Assembly: GCA_002314715.1 (NCBI GenBank)
Contig: DCGY01000051.1
Span: forward strand, 1-47,966
Source: Lachnospiraceae bacterium UBA1766
GTDB lineage: Bacteria; Bacillota; Clostridia; Lachnospirales; Lachnospiraceae
Length of the DNA stretch: 47,966 nucleotides
Reading direction: 5' to 3'
Shown one piece after another: positions 26,659 to 35,367 of this stretch. The position numbers and the translations under genes were made by a program. A model generated the notes under the pieces. It worked only from the letters and a program-made list of their open reading frames with translations, did no database searches and was not told the DNA's origin. Position 1 is the stretch's first letter. Each line of letters begins with the position of its first letter.

Positions 26659-26672
26659 GGGGAGTGTGAAGC

Positions 26673-27611
26673 ATGGGCGAGTATTTAAGTAAATATTTTA
26701 AACTGCGTAAGCACAATGCTCAGGTCGCATTTAAAAAGGCTAAACTCAGTAAGATGTGTTACCTTTTCCTTGCACCGTACGCAATCATTTTTGCAACATT
26801 TTATATTTTACCGGTTATTACATCAATTTTTTACAGCTTTACGTATTACAACATTTTGGAGACACCCAGATTTATCGGTCCTCAGAACTACCTTAGCTTG
26901 ATTTTGCAGGATGATGTATTCTTAAAGGGTATCAAAAATACCTTCATGATCGCGGTAATTACCGGTCCTTTGGGATATATCATGAGTTTCTTGTTCGCTT
27001 GGTTAATCAACGAGTTGCCCAGATGGATCAGAGCAGTAGCCGTTATTATTTTCTACGCTCCCTCTATTGCAGGTAACCTGTACACCATCTTCTCTATCTT
27101 CTTTAGAGGTGATGCTTACGGACATGTAAATGCATTCTTGATTAACAACGGTTTGATTGACTCTCCTGTTCTTTGGTTCACCAATCCGAAGTATATGCTT
27201 CCTATCTGTATGGTAGTTATTCTTTGGATGAGCTTGGGACAAGGCTTCCTTGCTTTCGTAGCAGGTCTTCAGGGTATTGACCGTTCACAGTATGAAGCAG
27301 GTTACATGGACGGTGTCAAGAACCGTTGGCAGGAATTGTGGTATATCACACTTCCCAACATGAAGCCTATGTTGATGTTCGGTGCGGTTATGGCAATCAC
27401 AAGCTCCTTCGGTGTTTGTGATGTAACCATGGCACTTTGTGGATACCCCAGTACCGACTACGCAGCACGTACCGTTGTAACCCACTTGTTTGACTACGGT
27501 TATTCAAGATTTGAAATGGGTTATGCTTCCGCAATTGCAACCATGTTGTTCTTAATCATGATTTTATGTAACAAAGCAATTCAAAGTCTGTTGAGAAGAG
27601 TAGGTACCTGA
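26673..27611 (+). CDS. CUT1-type sugar ABC transporter permease (MalF-like)
   Basis: 312 residues with about six TM helices, starting with a 35-residue basic cytoplasmic N-terminus. The cytoplasmic EAA loop reads EAGYMDGVKNRWQELWYITLPNM, which fits binding-protein-dependent permeases with a Gly in place of the second Ala. It lies 14 bp after the large solute-binding protein, and its stop is 1 bp from the next ATG. It should form a heterodimeric channel with the 27613 product. No ATPase is encoded nearby, so a shared MsmK/UgpC-type ATPase is expected. Confidence 0.88.
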   Translation: MGEYLSKYFKLRKHNAQVAFKKAKLSKMCYLFLAPYAIIFATFYILPVITSIFYSFTYYNILETPRFIGPQNYLSLILQDDVFLKGIKNTFMIAVITGPLGYIMSFLFAWLINELPRWIRAVAVIIFYAPSIAGNLYTIFSIFFRGDAYGHVNAFLINNGLIDSPVLWFTNPKYMLPICMVVILWMSLGQGFLAFVAGLQGIDRSQYEAGYMDGVKNRWQELWYITLPNMKPMLMFGAVMAITSSFGVCDVTMALCGYPSTDYAARTVVTHLFDYGYSRFEMGYASAIATMLFLIMILCNKAIQSLLRRVGT

Positions 27612-27612
27612 T

Positions 27613-28497
27613 ATGAAAAAGAACGAAAAAGAAATCAAAGCTCCATTAATCAAAAAAAGACATCCCAACCGATCCGTCGGTGGAGATATCGGTATTTATA
27701 TCTTTTTGCTGTTGGTAGCAATTGCCATGGTATTCCCTTTGGTATACGCAATCAACGGTGCATTAAAGCCTTTGGATGAATTGTTCATGTTCCCTCCTAA
27801 GGTATTTGCGAGAAACCCTACATTGGATAACTTCTCCGATTTGTTTGTAACAATGGGAAAATCCTGGGTGCCTTTCAGTAGATATATTTTTAATACAACC
27901 TTTATTACTGCAGTAGGTACCGCAGGTCACTTGTTAGTCGCATCCATGGGTGCTTTCGTGTTGGCTAAATACGAATTCCCGGGTGGACAGGTATTCTTCA
28001 AACTTGTACAGATTGCATTGATGTTCAGCTACTATGTAACTGCAATCCCCAACTACTTGATCATCAACAAGTTGGGATGGATTGATACTTATTGGGCAAT
28101 CATTATTCCTGCATTTGCAATGCCTATGGGCTTCTTCCTTATGAAGCAGTTCATGGAAGGTCTTCCTACTTCCCTTATCGAAGCAGCGAAGATCGACGGT
28201 GCAAATGAGTGGAAGGTTTTCATGGGAATCGTAATGCCCAACGTAAAACCTGCATGGTTGACCATGATCATCTTCTCTGTTCAGGCATTGTGGAATAACA
28301 AGGCAGCTACTTATATTTATTCCGAGGAAAAGAAAACTCTTGTTTATGCTCTTCAGCAGATTCAGAGTGGTGGTATTGCAAGAACCGGTCAGGCTCAGGC
28401 AGTTACAATTATTGTAATTTCCGTTCCGATTTTGATTTTCGTATTCTCCGAGAGCCAGATTCTGGAAACAATGGCAAGTTCCGGTTTGAAAGACTAA
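27613..28497 (+). CDS. CUT1-type carbohydrate ABC transporter permease (MalG-like)
   Basis: 294 residues, six TM helices, with EAA loop EAAKIDGANEWKVFMGIVMPNVKP and the usual MalG-like C-terminal end (LETMASSGLKD). The N-terminus KPLDELFMFPPKVFARNPTLDNF is typical of this class. Pairs with 26673. Translation is probably coupled, as the genes are 1 bp apart. Confidence 0.9.
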   Translation: MKKNEKEIKAPLIKKRHPNRSVGGDIGIYIFLLLVAIAMVFPLVYAINGALKPLDELFMFPPKVFARNPTLDNFSDLFVTMGKSWVPFSRYIFNTTFITAVGTAGHLLVASMGAFVLAKYEFPGGQVFFKLVQIALMFSYYVTAIPNYLIINKLGWIDTYWAIIIPAFAMPMGFFLMKQFMEGLPTSLIEAAKIDGANEWKVFMGIVMPNVKPAWLTMIIFSVQALWNNKAATYIYSEEKKTLVYALQQIQSGGIARTGQAQAVTIIVISVPILIFVFSESQILETMASSGLKD

Positions 28498-28519
28498 TTG
28501 GAAGAGTGAGGTAGCGCAG

Positions 28520-30037
28520 ATGAATAAAAATACTCATATGAGAAGAATTTTAAAAAGAATCAGCGCACTCATGGTTGGAGCTATGGTATTGGTTGGCTCT
28601 TCCATGGTAGCACTCGCTGATGGTAGCTATACATATTGCTACGATTACTGGGGCGACATTCAGGACTCTCCCGATGCGTATGAAGTTGTTGGTGTATATA
28701 CTTCAAGTGATTTGGGATTGGATACCTATTTCAAAGACCCCAGCGGATTGACTGTTGACGGAAATGATGTTTACATTGTAGACAGAGGCAACAATCGTAT
28801 TGTTCAGCTTACCCGTGTAAGCCGTGACAAGTTTGAACTTGTTCGTATCATTGATGAAATCAGCAGTGGTACAGACGTTGTTAATTTTGATGGCCCCAGT
28901 GATATCGCAGTTTCAGAAGATGGAAATCTTTTTATCTGTGATACCAATAATGCCAGAATCGTGAAGCTGGATAAGGATTTGAATTTACTTCAGACCTTTA
29001 CAAAGCCTACCGATGAGACACTGGATGCCAAGCTTTTATTCCAACCTGATAAGCTTTGTGTAGATACCGCAGAACGTGTATATGCAATTGCAACCGGTAT
29101 CAACAAAGGTTTAATTAAATACGAGGCAGACGGAACCTTCTCCGGATTCGTAGGTGCTACCCCTGTAGTTTACGAGTGGTGGGATTACATTTGGAAGAGA
29201 CTTGCATCACAGGCTCAGAGAGCACAGATGCAGAGCTTCGTTCCTACCGAGTACGAGAACGTATACATGGACCATGACGGATTCATTTATACCGTAACCG
29301 GTAAAGTAGAAGAGGATGCACTTCGAAACGAATCTGCGGATGCAATTCGTAAGTTGAACATGATGGGTTCCGACATCCTGATTCGTAACGGTGATTATCC
29401 TGTTTACGGCGACCTTTACTTTGGTGAAGGTGGTGGTTACAAAGGATCTTCCTTAATGCAGGATATTACCGCATTTGATAATGATATCTATATGGCACTG
29501 GATCGAAACAGAGGACGTATCTTCTGCTACAACGACCAGGGACGTCTGTTGTTTGCCTTTGGTGGTAACGGTAACCAGGATGGTTACTTCAGAAAACCTT
29601 CTGCAATTGACCATATGGGATATGACCTGATGGTTTTGGACAGACAGGACAACAGCATGACCTTATTTGCTCCTACCGAATACGGACAGGCAATTTTCGA
29701 TGCAATCGATCAGTTCGATGCAGGTGAATATGAGAAATCCGGACAGAGCTGGGAAAATGTAATGACCTTAAACGGTAACTATGATTTGGCATACATCGGT
29801 ATCGGTCGTTCCCTCTTGAGACAGGAAGAGTATAAAGAGGCTATGGAATATTTCGAACTCAAGTATGACGATGAGAATTATTCCAAGGCATTTAAACAGT
29901 ATCGTAAAATCTGGGTTGAAGAGCACATTGGAATCATCTTTGCAGTGGTATTTCTTGCACTTGCCATTCCTCTTGGAATCGGTAGAGTAAGAGAAATCAA
30001 ACATGAGATTGATATTGCTGATATCTTTAGAAGATAA
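28520..30037 (+). CDS. NHL-repeat beta-propeller protein with TPR-like segment and C-terminal membrane anchor
   Basis: 505 residues. A signal peptide (about 1-34, ending SSMVALADG) precedes an outside region. NHL-type repeats cover about 70-390: DPSGLTVDGNDVYIVDRGNNRIVQL, GPSDIAVSEDGNLFICDTNNARIVKL and KPSAIDHMGYDLMVLDRQDNSMTLF are the clearest blades. Residues about 395-460 form a TPR-like helical pair (QSWENVMTLNGNYDLAYIGIG, YKEAMEYF). A single TM helix at about 472-490 and a short basic cytoplasmic tail (REIKHEIDIADIFRR) close it. It looks like an outward-facing propeller anchored beside the transporter, perhaps a docking or sensor part. No enzymatic motif seen. Confidence 0.72.
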   Translation: MNKNTHMRRILKRISALMVGAMVLVGSSMVALADGSYTYCYDYWGDIQDSPDAYEVVGVYTSSDLGLDTYFKDPSGLTVDGNDVYIVDRGNNRIVQLTRVSRDKFELVRIIDEISSGTDVVNFDGPSDIAVSEDGNLFICDTNNARIVKLDKDLNLLQTFTKPTDETLDAKLLFQPDKLCVDTAERVYAIATGINKGLIKYEADGTFSGFVGATPVVYEWWDYIWKRLASQAQRAQMQSFVPTEYENVYMDHDGFIYTVTGKVEEDALRNESADAIRKLNMMGSDILIRNGDYPVYGDLYFGEGGGYKGSSLMQDITAFDNDIYMALDRNRGRIFCYNDQGRLLFAFGGNGNQDGYFRKPSAIDHMGYDLMVLDRQDNSMTLFAPTEYGQAIFDAIDQFDAGEYEKSGQSWENVMTLNGNYDLAYIGIGRSLLRQEEYKEAMEYFELKYDDENYSKAFKQYRKIWVEEHIGIIFAVVFLALAIPLGIGRVREIKHEIDIADIFRR

Positions 30038-30052
30038 CAAACGGAGGCCGGC

Positions 30053-30712
30053 ATGATAGCTGCATTAAAAGACAAACAAACTTACAAACATTATTTAAAA
30101 ACCTTAAGGTTTGCTTTATACTGCATCAGCCATCCTCTGGATGGATTCTGGGATTTGACTCACGAAAAGAGAGGATCCTATGCAGCAGCAAACACAATCC
30201 TTTTCTTGACATTGCTTGCAAGAATTATGAAATTACAGTTTACCAGCTTCGTTATCGAAACGGTATACTGGGAAGGTATCAACATCTTCCTTTACATTGC
30301 CAGTATCTTATTCCCCTTGGCTTTATGGGTAGTCGGAAACTGGGGCTTAACAACATTGTTTGATGGTAAGGGCCGTTTGGGTCAGGTTTACATGGCCAGC
30401 TGCTATGGATTAACTCCTTACCCCTTGATTCAGTTCCCTTTGATTTTCTTCAGTAATTTCGTTACTGTAGATGAAAAAGAGTTCTATACCGTTATGAGTG
30501 GTCTTTCACTTGTATGGGTACTTGGATTAATCGTGCTTGCTATGGGACAGATTCATGAGTTTTCTGTAACGAAGAATGTATTGTTTACAATCGCTAGTAT
30601 TTTTGCAATGTTGGTTATCGTATTTATTCTGTTATTGTTCTTCAGTATGATTTCTCAGGGTGTAGGTTATTTCATCTCTATGGGTAGAGAAATTATATTC
30701 CGAGCAAATTAA
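30053..30712 (+). CDS. YIP1 family membrane protein
   Basis: 219 residues with five predicted TM helices and a soluble N-terminus containing YCISHPLDGFWDLTHEKRGS, which resembles the start of bacterial Yip1-domain proteins (basic segment, P-G/D-F-W pattern). The last helix pair (TIASIFAMLVIVFILLLFF) is very hydrophobic. Bacterial YIP1 proteins have no settled function. It follows the NHL protein with a 15-bp gap carrying GGAGG and precedes the DUF5696 gene, so it is likely part of the same membrane complex. Confidence 0.7.
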   Translation: MIAALKDKQTYKHYLKTLRFALYCISHPLDGFWDLTHEKRGSYAAANTILFLTLLARIMKLQFTSFVIETVYWEGINIFLYIASILFPLALWVVGNWGLTTLFDGKGRLGQVYMASCYGLTPYPLIQFPLIFFSNFVTVDEKEFYTVMSGLSLVWVLGLIVLAMGQIHEFSVTKNVLFTIASIFAMLVIVFILLLFFSMISQGVGYFISMGREIIFRAN

Positions 30713-30751
30713 AAGGTTTCGAACAAAAACAGAAGGATAGGAGAAGACATA

Positions 30752-33319
30752 ATGAAAGAAAAAGATAACGCAGTAATCAGTGCAATCAAAAGCATGATAT
30801 TCCCCATTATCCTTGTGGCGATTATTGCTGTCGGTGTAATTGTAATCATTAATTACAAAGCACCTGCTTCGACAGAAGAATCCATTCGTCCCTATGGTTA
30901 TGATGGCGATGATTCTCTGATTACCATTTCAAACAATAAGCTTGAGTTTACAATGGATCCTTTAACCACACAGTTTGTTGTAAAGGTTAAGGAAACCGGA
31001 AAAGAATGGCGTTCCAATCCGGAAAATGGTGCAACAGATCCCTTGGCACAGTCTTCCGAAAAAGGACGTTTACAGTCAACCTTACTGATGCAGTACACCA
31101 AGATGGAAGGTTTGCTGACAGAGTATGATGCTTTTGATTATTCTGTATCCAAGGGCCTCTATGAAATCGAAAAAGGTACCGATTCCATTAAAGTGAAATA
31201 CTCTATCGGTAATATAGAAAGAGAATACTATATTCCTCCTGTAACCACAGAGGATAGATTTGATGCCTTGGTTGCCCTGATGGACAAAGAAGGCGCAAAC
31301 ATGGTAAAGCGTTACTACAAGAAGTATGATATCAATAACCTTGGTAAGAAGGATGATAAGGATCAGCTTTTGGCTGATTATCCAATCCTTGAGACAGAAG
31401 TAATCTATGTACTTCGTAACACAGTTAATGCTTCCCTTTGTACCAAGATGGAGGAGATTTTCGAAGCTGCCGGATATACCATGGAAGATTACAAGGCAGA
31501 TAAGGAATTAAATAATGCGGAAAAGACCTCTGACAAACCTGTATTCAATATCACAGTTGAGTACAAGTTAGAGGGTGAAGATTTGGTAGTAAGTGTACCC
31601 CTTTCCGAGGTTCAGTATCCTTCCAAATATCCTATTTACTCCCTCACACTTCTTCCTTACTTCGGTGCAGGCGGAAAAGAGGATGAAGGTTACATCCTAG
31701 TTCCCGAAGGTGGCGGTGCACTTATCAACTTCAACAATGGTAAGACCGCACAGAATGGTTACTACGCAAAGGTATATGGTTGGGATATGGCTACAACCCG
31801 TGATGCGGTTGTACATAATACCAAGACCTATTACAACGTTTATGGAATTGCAAACGGAGAGGATTCCTTCCTTTGTATCTTAGAGGACGGCGCTCCTTAC
31901 GCAGATATCCAGGCAAACGTATATGGTAAGAACAACAGTTACAATTATGCAAATGCAATTTACAGTATTGTAGCACGTGAAAAATATGATATCGGCGATT
32001 TGGCAAACTCCGATGTATACGTATTTATGCCGGAGCTTCCGGATGAAACCCTTGTACAGAGATATCGTTTTGAGAACACCAATGATTATTCTGAGTTGGC
32101 TCAGGTATATCAGAATTATCTCGTGAATAAGTACAGCGGATATATGACCAAGAATACCGATACCAGCACTCCTGTTGCAGTGGAAATTATCGGTGCGGTT
32201 GATAAGGTTAAGCAGGTACTTGGTGTTCCTGTATCCAGACCTTTGAAACTGACTACTTACAAAGAAGCAGCAGATATGATTTCCGAATTGAATTCCGAGG
32301 GAATCAAGAACTTATCCGTAAAGCTTACCGGTTGGTGTAACGGCGGTGTAAACCAGAAGGTATTGAATAAGGTAAAATTAATTTCCGATCTTGGTTCTTC
32401 CAAGGATCTGAAGAATTTATCCACTACCGCTTCCGATTTGGGTGTAAACCTTTACCTGGATGGTGTTACTCAGTACGCATATGACTCTGATATTTTGGAT
32501 GGATTTAACAGCTTTACCGATGCAGCTCGTTTTGTTACAAAGGAAAGAGCAAAGTTGTTTGTTTACAGCCGTGTAACCTACGCTGCAAGAGAAGGTGTTG
32601 ATAACTATTATCTGTTAAGCGCAGGCGAAGTAGATAAGATGGTACAGAACCTGAATAAGGCTGCCAATAAGTACAATACCGGTGTTTCCTTCCGTGAAAT
32701 CGGTGAGATGCTTTGCTCCGACTTTAACCGTAAGAAACTCCTGACACGTCAGGCTTCTATGGAATATCAGGAGAGTACCTTAAAGCAGATGGCTGATGAT
32801 GGTACAAATATTATGATTAATATGGGTAACGATTTCGTTGCTCCTTATGCAGATATGATTACCAACATGGACCTTCAGGGTGATGAATACACAATCATTG
32901 ATGCATTCGTACCGTTCTATCAGATGGCACTGCATGGTTATGTAAATTACACCGGCGATCCTTTGAATCTTGCCGGAGATATGACAGATGAGCTTCTTCG
33001 TTCTGCAGAGTATGGTGCAGGTTTATCCTTCACTGTAATGCGTGAGAGCGCATTCGCACTTCAGAAGACCCTCTATACTGAATACTTTGGTTCCGACTAC
33101 TCCAGATGGCATGACAAGATTCTTGAGATTTATAATCAGTATAATAAAGATCTTGGACATACCTTCAAACAGAGAATTGTAGATCATACAATTGTAGAAG
33201 AAAATGTAGCTTGTACCACTTATGAAGATGGTACCAAGGTTTATGTAAACTACAACGTTGTTGATACAAATATTGATGGTGTCAAGGTTGGCGCCAGATC
33301 ATATAAGGTAGTTCGGTAA
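30752..33319 (+). CDS. DUF5696 family membrane-anchored protein
   Basis: 855 residues. One TM helix at about 14-33 (IFPIILVAIIAVGVIVIIN), the rest outside. It contains the features I associate with DUF5696: YPIYSLTLLPYFGAGG, DEGYILVPEGGGALINFNN and a following YYAKVYGWD, then a C-terminal half that looks like a TIM-barrel enzyme fold (about 460-790; IKNLSVKLTGWCNGG, FREIGEMLCSDF). The middle resembles a beta-sandwich as in glycoside hydrolases. A cryptic glycosidase or polysaccharide-handling role is possible; no catalytic pair can be assigned by eye. Such genes co-occur with YIP1 and CUT1 permeases in other Firmicutes, to my recollection. Function unknown. Confidence 0.7.
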   Translation: MKEKDNAVISAIKSMIFPIILVAIIAVGVIVIINYKAPASTEESIRPYGYDGDDSLITISNNKLEFTMDPLTTQFVVKVKETGKEWRSNPENGATDPLAQSSEKGRLQSTLLMQYTKMEGLLTEYDAFDYSVSKGLYEIEKGTDSIKVKYSIGNIEREYYIPPVTTEDRFDALVALMDKEGANMVKRYYKKYDINNLGKKDDKDQLLADYPILETEVIYVLRNTVNASLCTKMEEIFEAAGYTMEDYKADKELNNAEKTSDKPVFNITVEYKLEGEDLVVSVPLSEVQYPSKYPIYSLTLLPYFGAGGKEDEGYILVPEGGGALINFNNGKTAQNGYYAKVYGWDMATTRDAVVHNTKTYYNVYGIANGEDSFLCILEDGAPYADIQANVYGKNNSYNYANAIYSIVAREKYDIGDLANSDVYVFMPELPDETLVQRYRFENTNDYSELAQVYQNYLVNKYSGYMTKNTDTSTPVAVEIIGAVDKVKQVLGVPVSRPLKLTTYKEAADMISELNSEGIKNLSVKLTGWCNGGVNQKVLNKVKLISDLGSSKDLKNLSTTASDLGVNLYLDGVTQYAYDSDILDGFNSFTDAARFVTKERAKLFVYSRVTYAAREGVDNYYLLSAGEVDKMVQNLNKAANKYNTGVSFREIGEMLCSDFNRKKLLTRQASMEYQESTLKQMADDGTNIMINMGNDFVAPYADMITNMDLQGDEYTIIDAFVPFYQMALHGYVNYTGDPLNLAGDMTDELLRSAEYGAGLSFTVMRESAFALQKTLYTEYFGSDYSRWHDKILEIYNQYNKDLGHTFKQRIVDHTIVEENVACTTYEDGTKVYVNYNVVDTNIDGVKVGARSYKVVR

Positions 33320-33352
33320 TCAAGCGTAAAAGCTTAGAAAGGGTTAGAAATT

Positions 33353-34261
33353 ATGAAGAAAGAGACGAACAAATTGGCAGGTCTTGAAAAGCGTAAAGCG
33401 ATTTCGGGTTACCTGTTCATCTCACCATTTATTATTGGCTTCCTGGTATTTATGATTAAACCTTTTATCCATTCCCTGTACATGAGCTTCTGTCAGGTGG
33501 AATTAGGTGCAGGTACCTTCCAGCCACATTGGTTAGGCATTACCAATTATTATAATGCATTGCGAGTAGACCCTGAATATGTTCGATTGTTGACAGAAGA
33601 GTTAACACGAATGGTTATCCAGTCCTTGGCAATCATGGTATTCAGCTTCTTCGTAGCAATTATTTTGAATCAGAAATTTAAGGGAAGAGCTCTTGTAAGA
33701 GCAGTATTCTTCCTTCCCGTTATCCTTTCCTCCGGTGTAATGCTTGGATTGGATACAAACAATGCGTTGATGTCAAACATCGCAAGCCAGATTGAAGAAA
33801 CTACTTCCAATATCAGTGTTACCGCTGCATTGGAAAATATCCTTCGTACCGCAGGTGTAGGTGTTCGAGCATTCGAGGAAGTTTTCAAGATCATCGATCA
33901 GATTTATGATATTGCAATTGCTTCCGGTATTCAGATTATCATCTTCCTCTCCGGTTTGCAGACCATTTCCGAGAGTATGTATGAGGCAGCTGATATTGAA
34001 GGATGTACTAAGTGGGAGAGCTTATGGAAGATTACCTTCCCTATGATTTCTTCTATCTTCCTTGTAAACTGGATTTACACCGTTATCGATTTCTGTATGA
34101 GATCCGATAATAAAGTTATTGATAAGATTCAGACCATCATGATCGGTCAGTTGGATTATGGTCTTGCATCTGCCATGTCCTGGTTGTATTTCGTAGTGGT
34201 TATGTTATTCGTAGCGATTACATCATTCTTGATTTCTAAGGGGGTTTACTATTATGACTAA
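33353..34261 (+). CDS. CUT1-type sugar ABC transporter permease (second pair, MalF-like)
   Basis: 302 residues with about six TM helices and EAA loop EAADIEGCTKWESLWKITFPMI. The outside loop after the third TM (NNALMSNIASQIEETTSNISVTAALENI and onward, about 137-190) is helical and unlike the usual proline-rich loop of MalF-type permeases. It overlaps the next gene by 8 bp. Starts 33 bp after the DUF5696 gene. Confidence 0.85.
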   Translation: MKKETNKLAGLEKRKAISGYLFISPFIIGFLVFMIKPFIHSLYMSFCQVELGAGTFQPHWLGITNYYNALRVDPEYVRLLTEELTRMVIQSLAIMVFSFFVAIILNQKFKGRALVRAVFFLPVILSSGVMLGLDTNNALMSNIASQIEETTSNISVTAALENILRTAGVGVRAFEEVFKIIDQIYDIAIASGIQIIIFLSGLQTISESMYEAADIEGCTKWESLWKITFPMISSIFLVNWIYTVIDFCMRSDNKVIDKIQTIMIGQLDYGLASAMSWLYFVVVMLFVAITSFLISKGVYYYD

Positions 34262-35258
34262 TAAAGTGAAAGTTCACAAATATAGTAACTTCTGGGAAAG
34301 AAACAGAAAGTCCAACGGATATTTATTACAGAAAACAATTATGGGTTATGCGGTTACTATTTGCCGATTCATTTTGTTGTTCGGTATGTGCTTCCTGATT
34401 TTACAGCCTTTGCTTACCAAGATTTCCGTAAGCTTTATGACCCAGGATGACTTGTACAACCCGGTTGTTATTACCATTCCGGAGAACTTTACCACAGAGA
34501 ATTATATTCTGTGTAATGAGTTGCTGACCTATACCAAGACATTGGTAAATTCCATTATTATTTCTTTAACCATTGCCATTGTACAGATTACTGTTACTAC
34601 TTTGGTAGGTTATGGTTTTGCGAGATTTAATTTCCCGCTTAAGAAATTCTGGTTTGCCTGTGTAATGTTGGTTGTATTGATTCCCCCTCAGACCATTGCC
34701 AGCTCCCTTCACTTGAGCTTCCGATTCTTTGATATTTTGGGAATTATAAAATTGGTTACCGGTAACACCATTAACTTAAGAGGTTCCGTTATTCCTTACT
34801 TCCTGATGAGTTTGGGCTGTATGGGATTAAAGAACGGACTTTATATCTACATGATTCGTCAGTTCTTCCGTAATATTCCCAAGGAATTGGAAGAGGCTGC
34901 TTATGTAGATGGATGTGGCACATTGATGACCTTCATCCGAATTATGCTTCCGGATGCAAAGCCTATTTTAACATCCTGCTTCTTGTTCTCATTCGTATGG
35001 CAGTGGACCGATGGCTTCTATTCCAAGATGTTCCTTGGTAATATTAAGCTGTTAAGTACTTCCCTTGCACGATTGACCGATACCCTGGGTGCTTACCTGA
35101 TGCGTATCACCGGTATTCAGACATCCGTATCTGTAGCATATTCCAACTGTATTTTGTCTACCGGTACCTTGATGATGATTATGCCTTTGATCGTACTTTA
35201 TCTGTTCGCACAAAAAGGTTTCGTAGAAAGTTTAAGTAGTAGTGGTATTAAAATGTAA
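34254..35258 (+). CDS. CUT1-type carbohydrate ABC transporter permease (second pair, MalG-like)
   Basis: 334 residues with about six TM helices, EAA loop EEAAYVDGCGTLMTFIRIMLPDAKP and the MalG-type end (GFVESLSSSGIKM). Slightly longer than usual because of an N-terminal basic segment. Partner of 33353. Its solute-binding protein is probably the lipoprotein at 35368, which has its own promoter. Confidence 0.88.
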   Translation: MTNKVKVHKYSNFWERNRKSNGYLLQKTIMGYAVTICRFILLFGMCFLILQPLLTKISVSFMTQDDLYNPVVITIPENFTTENYILCNELLTYTKTLVNSIIISLTIAIVQITVTTLVGYGFARFNFPLKKFWFACVMLVVLIPPQTIASSLHLSFRFFDILGIIKLVTGNTINLRGSVIPYFLMSLGCMGLKNGLYIYMIRQFFRNIPKELEEAAYVDGCGTLMTFIRIMLPDAKPILTSCFLFSFVWQWTDGFYSKMFLGNIKLLSTSLARLTDTLGAYLMRITGIQTSVSVAYSNCILSTGTLMMIMPLIVLYLFAQKGFVESLSSSGIKM

Positions 35259-35292
35259 TATGTGTTATAATACCAAATGTGTATATAATACC
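35259..35292 (+). promoter_or_regulatory. tandem duplicated -10 promoters for the second solute-binding protein
   Basis: ATGTGTTATAATACC and ATGTGTATATAATACC are near-identical and begin 18 bp apart. Each carries TATAAT (35266-35271 and 35284-35289); the first is an extended -10 (TGTTATAAT). They lie directly after the permease stop and about 80 bp before the ATG at 35368. Confidence 0.55.
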
Positions 35293-35367
35293 CGAAATCC
35301 ATATGGGGACCCGGAAAGCTATTTTACCCGGAGAGTAGGGAAATTATATAAATAAAGGAGGATAAAA

